A stretch of DNA of 64,000 bases from Branchiostoma lanceolatum (lineage: Eukaryota; Chordata; Leptocardii; Amphioxiformes; Branchiostomatidae): NCBI RefSeq assembly GCF_035083965.1, contig NC_089738.1:15650734-15714733 (forward strand), written 5' to 3'. The notes under the pieces are model-generated. The model searched no databases. It was given only the letters and a program-made list of their open reading frames with translations, and was not told the DNA's origin. Every line of letters starts with the position of its first letter. Positions within the stretch are counted from its first letter, which is position 1. The translations under genes were made by a program, and so were the position numbers. Shown one piece after another: positions 9,933 to 22,700 of this stretch.

Positions 9933-12632
9933 ATGGCGACAAAATGGCTGTTTGTCCTTGTCACCATGGTTACCATCACTGCCGTGTTCTGCTTCTACGT
10001 AACGCGTCATGTCTTCCACATCGAGACGGTCAGAACGGAGGCCAGGGCGAAATGGAGACCAGCGTACGCTAGACATCGGGAAAAGCAAGATGGCTTGGGA
10101 GACAAAAAAACAACAGTAACAAAGAAATCACAAACAACAACAACAAATGGGAAGACAACAGATGTACCAGTACGTATCCCAACTAGTTAAAGTACATATA
10201 CTGATTAGTGATAGTAGTCTCTACCAGACTATAGTAAATATGCTGACATGAATATTACCTTTAACATATCTACTTTTCTAACGTCAGGTAATATTTTGAA
10301 AGTTCCTCAGTAGCGAAGCCAGACGTCTTCTCTGCAGTCTCCAGTCCGCGGCCAGGTTCCGTACACTGCCGACAGACGAGCCTCCGTGGAAACAGCTGGG
10401 GTACCGCGACATCGAGGCTCGGCCGGGACTGCTGCAGCTGTATGCAGGTGGTTTTCGCACCTGCGCGGCTGTCATGAACTCTGGAGCAATGCTGGGTTCA
10501 CAGCTAGGGAAGGACATAGGTTAGCTTTGCACAAATTTTACACAACAGTCAAACCTTTCTGAATTTAACCCTCTGCTGCCCAAGTGCTATTGGCTGCTGC
10601 CATGTCCTAACAGTGTAGCTTAGCAGTAGAAAGTTAACAGCCCAACCATTCCTATTCCATTAGAGGAAATTTGATAAAAACTTTGCTAGTAGTCCACTGT
10701 GTTCTGCTGCTGCAGTAGTCTGAACACCCTGCAGCTGCAATCAGTCTTTCTTCAACTCTCTCTGCTTTGTCTGGTTCGCCGCAAGCTCCCTTGCTGCAAG
10801 AAATTATATCATTATCAGCCCTCTTCTGCAGTAGACTTATGTAACTCATGGTGTATGGAGAAAAGAATATATATTTTGTACTTTTAATAGCTTAATATAA
10901 AGAGCTGTGAGGTTTTCTTCATTCCAGAAATAAAAGGATTTTGTTATTCTTAAACCTTAGATTACCACGATGTAGTGCTGAGGTACAACAATGCACCCAC
11001 AAAAGACTACAAGTCCGACGTTGGGAGCAAGACCACCATGCGGCTCATGAACTCACAGATAGTCGTTAAGCATTCTGAGTACCACTGGTTCACCGATCCC
11101 CGGTACCGTAATGTCACCATGGCACTGTGGGACCCCATGGTGTATAATGGTACCATGGTGGAGGTTAGTACCGTCTGTTTTGTAGGTGGGTGGCTCAGCA
11201 TGCTTAAATGGCACCACTTGTAGTCTCTTATCTCTCTCTCTATCCCTCTATCCAATTTAATGTCTTTTTTATCCCCCATCATATGGGGGTTGGACGTGCT
11301 TGCACATGGATGGGGGAGCCCCTAGACTCCTCATCAAGTGCAAGTCTTTTTTTGGCTGGATGCCCTTCCTAACGCCAACCCAAACCCTACTTAGGACATG
11401 GGAAATATGTGTTAAGTGCCTTTCCCAAGGGCACAACGTCTGGGTGCATGTCCAGACATGTCTGGGTACACCCTGGGGATTGAACCAATCTCATTGCTTC
11501 ATATCTGGACGCTCTGCCACTATGCCACACAGACACCACATACAAATGCACACAATCTCTTATGCACTGTGTCTAAAACAGCGTCAAAGTGTGCTGCGCC
11601 ACTATACACTTGATCTTCTCATTTTGCATGATATGCAACTTATTGTGATTACAGTATGTATAATTTTTTTCAACTTAGACTCTGTATTACCCAATGTCAT
11701 TTGACATGAAAAAAGATTGTGTTTGTCAATACGCCATAGTTTGTTGAATAATTTTTCTGTGCCCTACAGTGGTACAAGAGGCCAGATTACGACCTATTTC
11801 CCGCCTACGAAAAGCGTAGACGTGCGTCTCCAAGGGAACACCTGTACATCATCGACCCACGCTACCTGTGGGAACTGTGGGAAGTTTTACACCGGAACAC
11901 GAGAGAGAAGATTGTCAGGAATGTACCATCTTCAGGCTTCATGGGTAGGTTGTGACTGATGTTTGTTGTATCAGCTGGTGTGTCTGCTTTCTCTTAAAAG
12001 AATGTTGTGTGAAGTGTTGGATTACATTGACATTGATACTGCATTGATGCTGAACTGGTGCTGCATTGATGCTCAACTGGTCTGGCATTTTTGCATCAAT
12101 GCTGCCCTAATGCATCAACCATTTAATCATAATTTATCATTCATTCTCCCTTTAGACTGAAGAAAAGTATGATGAGTGTTACTGTGAAATTACAATATGG
12201 CAGTCAGCACGATTGTCAGACTACATGTCCAGACAGTATCAGAACTGAGCATATTAGGGCAACACTACAGACCACTTTGGGAAGGGACGTTGTTAAAGAA
12301 TAGAACTTAGTACCTCCTCATATCACCAAATATCAGCCTTCCTAAATCAGCATGATATTATACTGAAATCATTCCATGCACCATATCCAGGTATCCACCT
12401 CCTACTGTCCCTGTGTGACACAGTAGATGTGTATGAGTACATCCCTTCTGTGAGAGAGACCCGGAGATGCCACTACTATGAGAAGTACGCGGACATTGCC
12501 TGTACCTACGGGGCATATCACCCCCTCAGAGCAGAGAAGGAACTTATTCAGAAGTTAAACATCGGTCCAGAGGAAGATGTGAAGAAGAAGGGAAAAATAA
12601 CTTTGCCTGGTTTTAGAAGTGTTCAGTGCTAG
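9933..12632 (+). CDS. ST6GAL: Beta-galactoside alpha-2,6-sialyltransferase-like, copy A
   Basis: Five exons: 9933..10169, 10303..10519, 10961..11163, 11770..11944 and 12391..12632. Total 1074 bases, 357 residues (human ST6GAL1 has 406). Predicted Golgi type II protein: short basic start, membrane anchor about residues 5-23, then a Thr/Lys-rich stem. Sialylmotif L runs about 132-178 (TCAAVMNSGAMLGSQLGKDI, LRYNNAP, DVGSKTTMRLMNS). Sialylmotif S is about 272-294 (PSSGFMG, LCDTVDVYEY). The late motif has His321 and Glu326 in the conserved H-x4-E spacing, and the protein ends LPGFRSVQC as ST6GAL enzymes do. Expected reaction: sialic acid from CMP-sialic acid to galactose O6 of glycans. A polypyrimidine tract and AG just before the ATG imply an upstream 5' UTR exon. 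The exon 2 acceptor (GAAAG) is unusual but is the only one that keeps phase; the TCAG 15 bases upstream would give a stop. The stem is short, so a missed exon is possible. Confidence 0.93.
11285..11560 (-). mobile_element. tRNA-derived SINE in sialyltransferase A intron 3
   Basis: The minus strand reads a pol III A-box-like TGGCATAGTGGCAGAGCG and a B-box-like GGTTCAATCC at tRNA-like spacing, followed by the CCCTTGGGAAAGGCACTT tail shared with other SINE pieces in the window. Exact ends were not determined. Confidence 0.65.
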
Positions 12633-13064
12633 GAATAATGTCATGTTGTCAACACAGAAATTTCTGTCATAGATGTCGTATATGTATACATTTGCATATA
12701 AGTACTACTTAAAATATGTATATTTAGAAATATAACTGTAAAAACAATAGGCCTGCTGTATACAGTGTTCATTTTTATATTTAATTTATTATTTAGTTCT
12801 ATTTGATGTACAGGTTGCAATCATTAGAGAAATTGTGACAAGACTGTGCTGCAATATACATGTATTGTGTACATTTTCATGTTAGTAGATCTACTGTTTG
12901 AAGTATATGTAAAAATATGGAGAAATTGTAACAATAAGCATTCTGGTTATGCATAAATGTCGAACATCTTTTTCAATTTGATGCATGTAGGCATTCAACA
13001 ATAATGGCAATAGTATGATGTATAGTATGAGACTTTTACATGACATTCTCATTATAAAGTCAAG

Positions 13065-13070
13065 AATAAA
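13065..13070 (+). promoter_or_regulatory. Polyadenylation signal AATAAA for sialyltransferase A
   Basis: AATAAA lies 433 bases after the TAG at 12632, near where similarity to the downstream paralogue stops. The A/T-rich span 12633-13064 is probably the 3' UTR. Confidence 0.5.
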
Positions 13071-13167
13071 ACAAATATAATTTAGGACTCGGCGATGTCG
13101 CTACGTACCGCAGTCTAGTGAAGGATAATACGTCAGTGGTGATCATGACACGGCAATAGACTAGTTA

Positions 13168-13386
13168 GAGGGCTTGCATGGGGGGGGGGGGGGGTACCGA
13201 CAACGCTCTACGCTAAATTCGGAGGGCCGGCTATATACGTAATACGCAATATTCAGAAAGCCTCCCTACGCTTTACGCTAAATTCAGAAAGCCTCCCCTA
13301 CGCTCTACGCTAAATTATGGAGTGGTCGGCAACGCTCTACGTAAAATTAAAACGGCCGATTACGTAAAAGGGGCATGTAAGCCCTC
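13168..13386. mobile_element. 219-bp MITE, same family as 7465..7678
   Basis: It begins GAGGGCTTGCATG and ends GCATGTAAGCCCTC, flanked by the 6-base duplication TAGTTA (13162-13167 and 13387-13392). Internal sequence matches the first copy, including the repeated CTACGCTAAATT units, and it carries an expanded G run. Confidence 0.88.
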
Positions 13387-13429
13387 TAGTTACAGTGACT
13401 ACTCCAAGTTTGTCTGGGACTTGTACTGT

Positions 13430-13580
13430 GTCCTCTTTCAAGTTTAAGTCACATGTAAAAACCCAAAGGGGCGAGTACGCCACTCCGATCCCGGGATTAG
13501 AACCCACGCCATTCCCGATCCGCACGGCTTGGGAAATCAACGCGCTAACCACTAGGCTAAAAGGTCCGGACCAGTTAGAC
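13430..13580 (-). mobile_element. tRNA-derived SINE
   Basis: The minus strand reads TAGCCTAGTGGTTAGCGCG (A box) and GGGTTCTAATCCCGGGATC (B box) with tRNA-like spacing. The fold does not close into a normal acceptor stem, and a unique tail follows, so this is a SINE and not a tRNA gene. Confidence 0.75.
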
Positions 13581-13791
13581 TGGTCAGTTAGTGGAGGTTG
13601 ATCCCCACTGTTACACACGTACAGGACGCATTTTACCATAGCTTTATTCATAACGCATTGATAGTACAACACATTTGCATGGGCTTTTTGCAATCCTGTC
13701 GTCCAGTCAAGTAAACACATGTGGCAGAGATCAGATCAGCTGACATGCAGTACGCACCAACTTACACTGACACGTAACAACCATAGCAGAG

Positions 13792-14400
13792 GGCCTGCAT
13801 GCATAATGCAGCCTTTTTCGTCTTCGTAATCCGTAGGCAGTCGCCCCAAATCAACGTAATTCGTAATCAGTACATTAGCCGTAACACGTAATTGGTCGCT
13901 TGCTTTCTAGTACGTAAACTGTAACAGTTACCTTTGTAATGCAACGCAAAGCGTAATCCATAAATTGCTAGTAAAGCGCCTCTCATCATCATGTCCGCAT
14001 GTCACTCTGTCAGACGTGACTATCACAATAAGCTCCAGAGGGACCAGGCAGGTTCTTCTTCATTTCATGCAAGAGTAATACCGTGGCGGATCATCGATAA
14101 GATATCTCTAACATTGTCGCCCGACTTGTCCCTCACAGGTGGGAATACATTTACTGTACAAATTCTAGATCTTTAAGGAATGTTTTCATTGCTACTGTAG
14201 AATGGAAGGCGTGTAATGGTTGATCCTAGTTCCAGCCAGACACCTAATAGGTTTGTTTCGCATCGGGGAAACTGGAGAAATGTTGTCAGAGGCTAGCCTG
14301 TAACTAGCCCCACTGTACTGTATGAGTTGGAACTTTCTGTGAGGTGTTTTATGAGGGCCTGCATGCCCTTTTGCGTAAGACGTAAGGCTGATTTCAAAAT
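13792..14400. mobile_element. Decayed relatives of the GAGGGCCTGC MITE
   Basis: GAGGGCCTGCATGC occurs at about 13793, and again at about 14354 followed by CCCTTTTGCGTAAGACGTAA. The latter matches the inverted right end of the MITEs at 7465 and 13168. The internal TACGTAATTCGTAATC-type sequence differs, so this looks like another, rearranged subfamily. Confidence 0.45.
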
Positions 14401-14951
14401 GGTCCAATCCACAAGCGAGTGCCTCCCGACATCATGTCCACGATGAATTCTCCTATTAAAGTTCCCCAAAGTATACTGTGGTACTACCAGAGCACTGTGC
14501 TGAAAGGCAACGCAAGCAAAGGGCTCAGCAAAGATCACCAGAGTACCCTGGGTGCGATAATAATAATAACCTCTCCCGAGACCTTACGATGGTCCCTCTA
14601 TGATGCACGTACTTCAAGTATTTGTTTACCCAATGCACACAAAACAAATCAGTTGCACCATCGAAAACCACATCACACTGTCTACTTCGCTCAACGGCAA
14701 GCTGAACGGTTTATCCATTGTCACTCTGATATGTCAGAGGTGAAACTCTCATAATCCCGGATTTACTCACAATAAGCTCCAAAGCGATCAGACAGGTTCG
14801 ACTTCATTTTGCTTGCAGAAGTAATACGTGGCGGATCAGCACTTAGATATCTCTATCAGTGTCGTCCGATTTGTACCTCACAGGTGGGAATTTCTTTAAT
14901 GTACAAATTCTAGATCTTTGAGGAATGTTTGTATTGCGACGTAGAAAGTTA
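14022..14951. repeat. Pair of ~180-bp direct repeats
   Basis: About 14022-14202 and about 14766-14951 are similar: both hold CACAATAAGCTCCA, AGTAATACCGTGGCGGATCA-like, CCTCACAGGTGGGAAT and GTACAAATTCTAGATCTTT. They enclose about 560 bases. They may be the ends of a non-autonomous element or a local duplication. No coding domain lies between them. Confidence 0.6.
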
Positions 14952-15575
14952 TATGTAATTAGTTACACTTTTTTCATATTAGAAGGCATGTGCTACCATA
15001 GCTGCTAACTCCGTTTGAATAGAGCAGAACAGGTTTCTACGCTTCCCGACAGGCTTTCTCGCACTGGATGCTTATTCGGGTTTTCAATTGCCACACGTTA
15101 TGCTGAAAAGTTAGGAAAAAAGTGTTCCGAAAGTTGTTTATTCGGGTTGAAAAATACATATAACGGGGGGCGCCCTAACATCGCACGCGCCCTTACATCG
15201 CACTGATACTTTATTGATCTAATCATATGCATAATTACGCCGTGTTTGTGACCACTGACTATGCTAATAAGGAAGGTTCATGATAGACATGTACATATTC
15301 ATTTCTTCTTTGGCGAAGAACAGAATTTGGACAATAGTGATGGAAACGCTGAATAGAAGGTCACTGCGTAGAGACGGCACGCGCCTCCAAATATACGATC
15401 TGTACCAAGCAGACACACAACTATCAGACACATAAGAAATATAACTTCATAAAACACTACAAATTTGGGCCGTTAAATGTTGAATTTGGGCCTTTAAATT
15501 CAGCCAGGAAAGTCTGTTGCAAATAAACGAGTTATCATCATCATTGATAATTCTTTTGTTTTCCCTCATGCTAGG

Positions 15576-18500
15576 ATGGCGACAAAATGGCTGTTCGTCC
15601 TTGTCACCATGGTTACCATCACTGCCGTGTTCTGCTTCTATGTAACGCGTCATGTCTTCCACATCGAGACGGTCAGAACGGAGGCCAGGGCAAAATGGAC
15701 ACCAGCGTACGCTAGACATATGGAAAAACAAGATGGCTTGGGAGACAACAAAACAACAGTAACAACGAAATCAAAAACAACAACAACGAATGGGAAGACA
15801 ACAAATGTACCGGCATGTATCCCAACCAGTTGAGGCACATGTTCTGTTTAGTCTATACCAGACTTAATGATATGCTGGCTGTAGAGTCTGGGAGAACAAG
15901 TCAAATCTAAAAACAATGATACAATGTCATGTAACGTCATCCCAGTGTAAAATCAAATCAAAGGGGCTTCCATGGTTTTCTGTGTGTCCATTACAGCTAA
16001 ATGGCATCAATGGCCAAGGCATGCACAGGATTGAGAGGTTTAATTCCTAGCATTGATGGCCAGATGTTGTGTCCTTGGGAAAGGCCCTCACTCCACCAAG
16101 GTGTAAATGGTCACATGAGTTTCGTTGAGGAGGTACACGTATAATGTGGTGGAAGGAGATGGTTGGGGTCCAACTTCCAATACCATGCCGTAGACACAGT
16201 TGATTAATTGTACAACAGCCCACTGCCTCTAGTCTCAAAAAGGCTATGGGACTTTACTAGTACCTTTTTTTACCACCTTATCATATCTACTTTTCTAACG
16301 CCAGGTAATATTTTGAAAGTTCCTCAGTAGCGAAGCCAGACGTCTTCTCTGCAGTCTCCAGTCCGCGGCCAGGTTCCGTACACTGCCGACCAATGAGCCT
16401 CCGTGGAAACAGCTGGGGTACCGCGACATCGAGGCTCGGCCGGGACTGCTGCAACTGTATGCAGGTGGTTTTCGCACCTGCGCGGCTGTCATGAGCTCTG
16501 GAGCAATGCTGGGTTCACAGCTAGGGAAGGACATAGGTGAGCGGTGTATCTGTATCTGATATAGTCGGTATGACCACCCAACGGCGTAACACACCAGCTT
16601 GGTGCAGCTGCAGCTGGTTGCATTACAACTAACGACCTGTCACACTTAATAACCTTTTCATATCTAACTGTGGGCGCTGTTTAAAGATGGAGGATGCTCC
16701 TACAGTGATTGGTGGCAACATGTTCTTATAGTTCTAGAGAAAAACAAAATTTTAAACACCTCAATTCTGGATTGATAACTCTGGTACTATGGCATAAATA
16801 TGTCTTTTTTCTGAGCTGGTACATTTGTACTAGATACTTAGTAGTCCATATGCCCACCAGTATAATAGTCGTTTTGTACATCATTTTGTACACGGTGCTT
16901 TTTACATTTTAAACTTTCTAAATTTGACACTTTGCTGCTCAAGTGCTATTGGCTGCTGTCATGTCCTAACAGTGTAGCTTAGCTAACCCTCCTCCAGCAG
17001 TAGAAAGTTAACAGCCCAACCATTCCTATGCCATTACAAGAGGTTCAATTGATTAAAAAAAGACTTTGCTACTAGAACACTAGATCAGCCCTCTTCTGCA
17101 ATAGACAGACGTCACTCATGGTATATGGAGAAAAAACTTTTCATTTTGTACCATCACTTTTCAAATTCAACATAGTTTAAGTGGTCAGTCATACCTCAGA
17201 GCTATAAGATATACTCTCCAAGCAGAGGATGGGTTCCAGCAGGTTTTTGACGTGTTTTTAGGCGTTTTTGTCGGCCTTTCTACTTTTTCATTTTTTTTGT
17301 CTCTATAAACCCATAAACCTTGTTGGGTTTATAGAGAAAAAAAAATGAAAAAGTAGAAAGGCCGACAAAAACGCCTAAAAACACGTCAAAAACCTGCCGG
17401 AACCCATCCTCTGCTTTGAGAGTAATAAGATACACAAACATATATGTGTAAAAACACTACTCTGAGCAATGAGATTTTCTTACTTCCAGAAATAAAAGGA
17501 TTTTGATATTCTTATACCTTAGATTGCCACGATGCAGTGCTGAGGTACAACAATGCACCCTCAATAGACTACAAGTCTGACGTTGGGAGCAAGACCACCA
17601 TGCGTCTCATGAACTCACAGATAGTCGTTAAGCATTCTAGGTACCATTGGTTCACCGATCCTCGGTACCGTAATGTCACCATGGTACTGTGGGACCCCAT
17701 GTTGTATAATGAGACAATGGTGGAGGTTAGTACTGTCTATTTTCTTTGAGCTATTGTAAGCATATAGCTTTTAACCCACTTTGACTCGGTTTGAGTCTCT
17801 TGTGAAAAAAAGCAGAGCCACTTGTCTTCTCAGTCTGAACTGTATTGTCTACTTCCAGGGCTACCTCTGTAGCACATTATCAAATTGAATTTTTTTTCTA
17901 ATTGTAACTCTGTATTACTCAACGTCATTTGACATGAAAGAAGATTTGTGTCTTAGTAAAAGTAAAAGTCAACAAGAAGCAGCAATATGAAAATCCAGCA
18001 AGAGTTAGAAATCACAGCACATTGACTAAGGTTTTACATGTCTTAAGTGGCACATTTAATGAAGCAGTTTCAAGACATATTGAAGTACATGACATTGTAA
18101 TTATTTTACTCTTGGTGAATCTGGATGTTTGTGTGTTCTACAGTGGCATAAGAAGCCAGATTTCGACCTATTTCCCGCCTACGAGAAGCGTAGACGTGCG
18201 TCTCCCTGGGAATATCTGTACATCATCGACCCACGGTACCTGTGGGAACTGTGGGAGGTTCTACACAAGAACACGAGAGAGAAGATCATCAGACATGTAC
18301 CATCTTCAGGCTTCATTGGTAGGTTGTGACTGAAGTTTGTTGTATCAGCTGGTGGGTCTAATTTCTTTTAAAAAATGTGTCTATTTTGGATTACTTTCAC
18401 ATTGATACTGTATTGATACTGAACTGGTGCTGCATTGATGCTGGACTGGTCTGGCATTTTTGCATCAATGCCACCTCAGTCAAGGTCAATTACCATCAAT

Positions 18501-19026
18501 ACTGCCCTCATATGCATCAACCATTTAATCATGATTTATCATTCATTCTCCCTTTAGACTGAAGCAAAGTTACTGTGACATTACAATGTCAGTCAGCACC
18601 ATTGTCAGACTACAGCAGCATCAGAACTGAGCATGTGAACAGACCACCTTTACAAGGGAGGGTAAAGAGTAGAGCCTGTGTCTACACGTTGTACTTGTTT
18701 GTCCACAACGAATCAGTGTTCCCAAAGCAACATACTTTTTTTACATGTAGTATCATACTGATTCATTCCATGCACCATATCCAGGTATCCACCTCCTACT
18801 GTCCCTGTGTGACACAGTAGATGTGTACGAGTACATCCCCTCCGTCAGAGAAACCCGGAGATGCCACTACTATGAGAAGTACGTAAACATGGCCTGTACC
18901 AACGGGGCATATCACCCACTAAGAGCAGAAAAGGAACTGATTCAGAAGTTAAACATCGGTCCAGAGGAAGATGTGAAGAAGAAGGGGAAAATAACTTTGC
19001 CTGGTTTTAGAAGTGTTCAGTGCTAG
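15576..19026 (+). CDS. ST6GAL: Beta-galactoside alpha-2,6-sialyltransferase-like, copy B
   Basis: Tandem paralogue of copy A with identical exon lengths: 15576..15812, 16320..16536, 17523..17725, 18144..18318 and 18785..19026; 1074 bases, 357 residues. The membrane anchor, sialylmotif L (TCAAVMSSGAMLGSQLGKDI), sialylmotif S (PSSGFIG) and His321/Glu326 are all kept, so the protein looks active. Changes cluster at neutral-looking sites (for example YNNAPSIDY against YNNAPTKDY). The exon 1 donor at 15813-15814 reads GC (GCATGT) where copy A has GTACGT, so the first intron must be GC-AG or use another donor. Intron 1 and intron 2 have gained a short repeat and a 209-bp fold-back element. Coding sequence is otherwise undamaged; the duplication begins about 15490 and ends about 19399. 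Confidence 0.9.
16544..16622 (-). mobile_element. Short dispersed repeat, member 1 of 3
   Basis: The minus strand reads AAGCTGGTGTGTTACGCC, then TATACCG/CATACCG and AGATACAGATAC. Two other members lie on the plus strand at about 32038..32117 and 33522..33602. It sits eight bases beyond the exon 2 donor of sialyltransferase B. Confidence 0.65.
17214..17422. mobile_element. Long fold-back element, ~95-bp arms
   Basis: The sequence beginning CTCTCCAAGCAGAGGATGGG is repeated inverted, nearly perfectly, ending CCCATCCTCTGCTTTGAGAG, with about ten unpaired bases at the centre. Transcribed in sialyltransferase B intron 2, it would form a long hairpin. A diverged relative is at 45352..45528. Confidence 0.88.
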
Positions 19027-19730
19027 GGATAATGTCATGTTGTCAACACAGACAATATTTCTGTCATAGATGTCGTATATGTACACATTTGCACATAAGT
19101 ACTACTTAATATTTATATTTAGAAATATTGTAGAAATGATAGGCATGCTGTAACGTTATATATTGTTCATTTTTATATCTAGTACTATTTGATGTGTATG
19201 TTGCAATCATTGGAGAAATTGTGACAAGATTGTGCTCCATATATTGTGTACATTTTCATGTTAGTACTGTTTGATGTACATCTATATGTAAAAATATGGA
19301 GAAATTGTAACAAAAAGCATTCTAGTTATGCATAGATTTTGCAATTTGATGCATATAGGCAATCAACAATAATGGCAATAGTATGATGTATAGTATGAGA
19401 CTTCGTCATTTGGGGCCTGTGGCCCTGTGTATGGAGGACCTTCAGGCGTTAAACCTCCATCTGCACATGAAAGTACCCAACATGTTTGGCTATGCAAGCG
19501 AGTTGTAGTAAAGCTGCATTTCAATATCAGTACTAATTGTCAAAAATGTTGCTTTTTGTCTCAAGCATCTTAGGAGACACACAATAATCAAGTACATATA
19601 CTTTCGTATTGGTTTCAGCTACATTACATGACATGTAAGTGCAAAGCACATGTTGGAGCTCTTCAGTGTTTATGAAAGATAATTGTATACAGTTGTATAT
19701 CATATTCCTGTTCTGGCAATGTTACTAGTA

Positions 19731-22700
19731 TCAGATGAGGAAGGGGATGACTGCTTTTCTGCTCTTCGGGTAGTTGTCAAACTTCTGCAGGTACCATCTG
19801 TAAATAGAAGAAGTAACAAAATGTAACAATTTTTCTGTAGGCTGGACACAGGCTAGACGTAGGTCACAGATTCTATTCCTGGCTTCATCTTGCGATCTTG
19901 AGAATGTACCAGACTTTCGGCGGGGAGGCAAAAATCTTGGGGAGGATCCCAATACAGCGACCAGGACTGGATCAAGAACCCACTGCCTCTATAGACTGTG
20001 ATCTTTACCTTTTTTTTCAGACTCTTTGTAACAGACAGGTCCTATGAGAAAAGGGCGGGCAATGGAAAACTGCAGCAAAAAGTTTTGAATGAAATATTTG
20101 ATTGAAATGTTAACTGAAAAATTACAGAAAAAATGGGGAGAAATTAATGTAAGTACGTCCTGTTGACCACTTTTGACCATGATCACCTTCCTTCCCTACC
20201 CAATATATTGGGTAGGGGCTATAAGGGCCGCTAAGCCCGAAGAGTTTGATGTGTGCCAACTAGTTTTATTTTTCTAAGACCATTGCCAAAAATGTGCATG
20301 TGTCAAGGTAATCAAGTATGTAAATGCAGTTTTAGAACTATACCTGAAGTTGATATTGTATTTATTGTATATAGCTATTGTATCTTTTTACTGTATGTAT
20401 TTATTCATTGTGCACATCAAGAAATATAAGAGAATATGTTAAGCATTTAGGAACAAACTAGAAAATCTAGGTGCAATATTTTGCACACTTCACTCTGTAA
20501 CTTGTATATAACTTATTTGCAATATCTATTTTATCATGTAAGGTTTTGATTATATATGATTTCCCATCATGCAATGAATAGTACTTTTTTAAAAGAAAAA
20601 TTCAATTATAGTTATTAAATCTGCCAAAAGCAAAACTCATTGTGTAAATGTTCAAGTTGCCTAGTACTTGCAGCGATGATAGACTGCGTATTCAAGGTAG
20701 CAACATGCCGAAATTGTAACATTAAGTAAAACAGAAACATCTTTGTCAATTGTAATCATTTACACCACATAACAAAGTACTAAAAGTACTAAAGGCACAT
20801 TGTATTGATAAGTTGGTTCTCGAATTTTGTAACATGATGCTGAACTGCCTATCAACTGTGAAAGCAGTGTAAATGGGAAAGTCTGTATGGATGGCTAATA
20901 CAAATAAAGACTTAGAAAACACCAGGGCTTTACAAACGCCCCTTATGATAGAGACGGGGGACGTTATAGACTTTCTGCAACCTCGAATCAAATGAGTCAC
21001 GTGTTTATCTGCATAGAATGACGTCATAGAAGCTGTGCTGTTTGCGTTGGAAATGACAGTAACATCCTGCTACAAACAAATACGTGAATTAAGATTGTAC
21101 GTACTTGTGATGGCGGTAGGCTCTAGGGCCGATGTTTGACGCGGTGAAGACCGCGAAGGCTGCCGCCGGGAGAGACCAACAGGCGATGGCGAAACCTGTC
21201 CACTCAACAATCTCACCGAAGAAGTTGGCACCGGAAACGTAGGTGAACATTCCGCCTGTGATATGGTTAAGAAAAAAAGGATAAGCACTTTTATTTTTGC
21301 GGAAAACAGACTCTCAACTTCTTTCCAAATCTTTTCATGTGTTGTAGAAATACTCCAGTCATGTAATGTGGTGAGCGAGGGAATATACAACATCAGTCAA
21401 GTTTGGGACAACAGTCTTCTTCTCACACCGCCAACTAGCTAGCAGTGTAAAGTAGATCTAGTCATGATCAGTGAAGGTAGCAAAAAGAATACCGAAACGG
21501 TTGTAGGCACTCATTGTCATTATCTGTGTACAATTTTAGAGAACCTTAAGACCCGTAGTCACAAATAGAAGTTTAATTGTTAGTCTTCCTACTGATATAA
21601 TCGTTACTAAATGCATTATCACTGATTATATCATTCTCTTTGTTTTATCTTAGTAAAGCAGTCTACCTTGTGGGATCTTGTAGCCTGTCTCTCCAGGCTT
21701 CCGAAGGTTCCTCAGAACGTGGTCCGCGTGAAGATTGATGCCCATCCCCACCAGGAACATGCCGATGCCTGGAGCGAGGTATGTAATACACAAGTTCGCT
21801 AATCTCCAAACAGATCTCCCGTGACAAGACCGTATCCATTAGCCTGGAGTCCAACAACTGTTGGCGGCTAGCGGATCTTGGGCAGCGGGCCAAAGCTAAC
21901 AAGGCAGGACTCCAGGCTAAGTATCCATGGGCCGAAACAATATGTAAAATCACCGGTGGCCAGTTGGATATTGTTTTGGTCAACTGGCGACCGGTGGCCA
22001 GTCGGACGGACACTGCAGTTTCGGCCCATGGACACTGTCTTACCACCGGTAGATATGCCTGGAGATTACAAGTTCATAACTATAGCTACAAGTCCATTGG
22101 CAACCAAATATTTGTCCTGTAATCTACAGAATAGAACTTGACGCGGATCTGATGGAAAGGTGGGAAGGAATGTTGGAATGTCCAGAAAAGTCCCAAAATC
22201 AATAAATAAAACAAATAATGCTGCATTTCTTTTTAATGCGATGATAAATTTGTTATTTCTTAAACTTGTGTACGATATTTTTCGTTATTTCCTAAGTGAG
22301 TTGATGTATTTCCCAATGCAATATATTCACCAAAAAGTAGTAGCACATGTAGATGTAATACAGCGATGTTCTTCCTTATTCTAAGGTGAAATTCTTTTTC
22401 CGGAGCGTGATTTGTGACAAAGTGTGGCTCAGATCACATACAAGTTTATTGCAAACACTTTCTAAATCGCGTTTCCCTGGAAGGCCAAGGTCGGATTTTG
22501 TAGAATGTTTACTTACCCACGATGCACCGCGTGTCGGCCAGCCATGTATCGGGGTAGTGCGCAAACTCGGCGAGGTATCTGCCCTGCATGTATCCGTTAT
22601 ACGTACAGAACATGAACGCGTCACGGAAGATATGGAACGGCGTTTTCTTCCCGCCGCGGATCAGAAGCGAAAAGATGAATGTCCTGAAAGTCAAGTGTTA

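Noticed and set aside
11300-11704. 134-codon plus-strand frame in sialyltransferase A intron 3
   Set aside because: It covers a SINE and intron sequence; no domain or junction supports it.
13430-13580. tRNA gene
   Set aside because: A and B boxes are present, but no acceptor stem closes, and a SINE tail shared with other loci follows.
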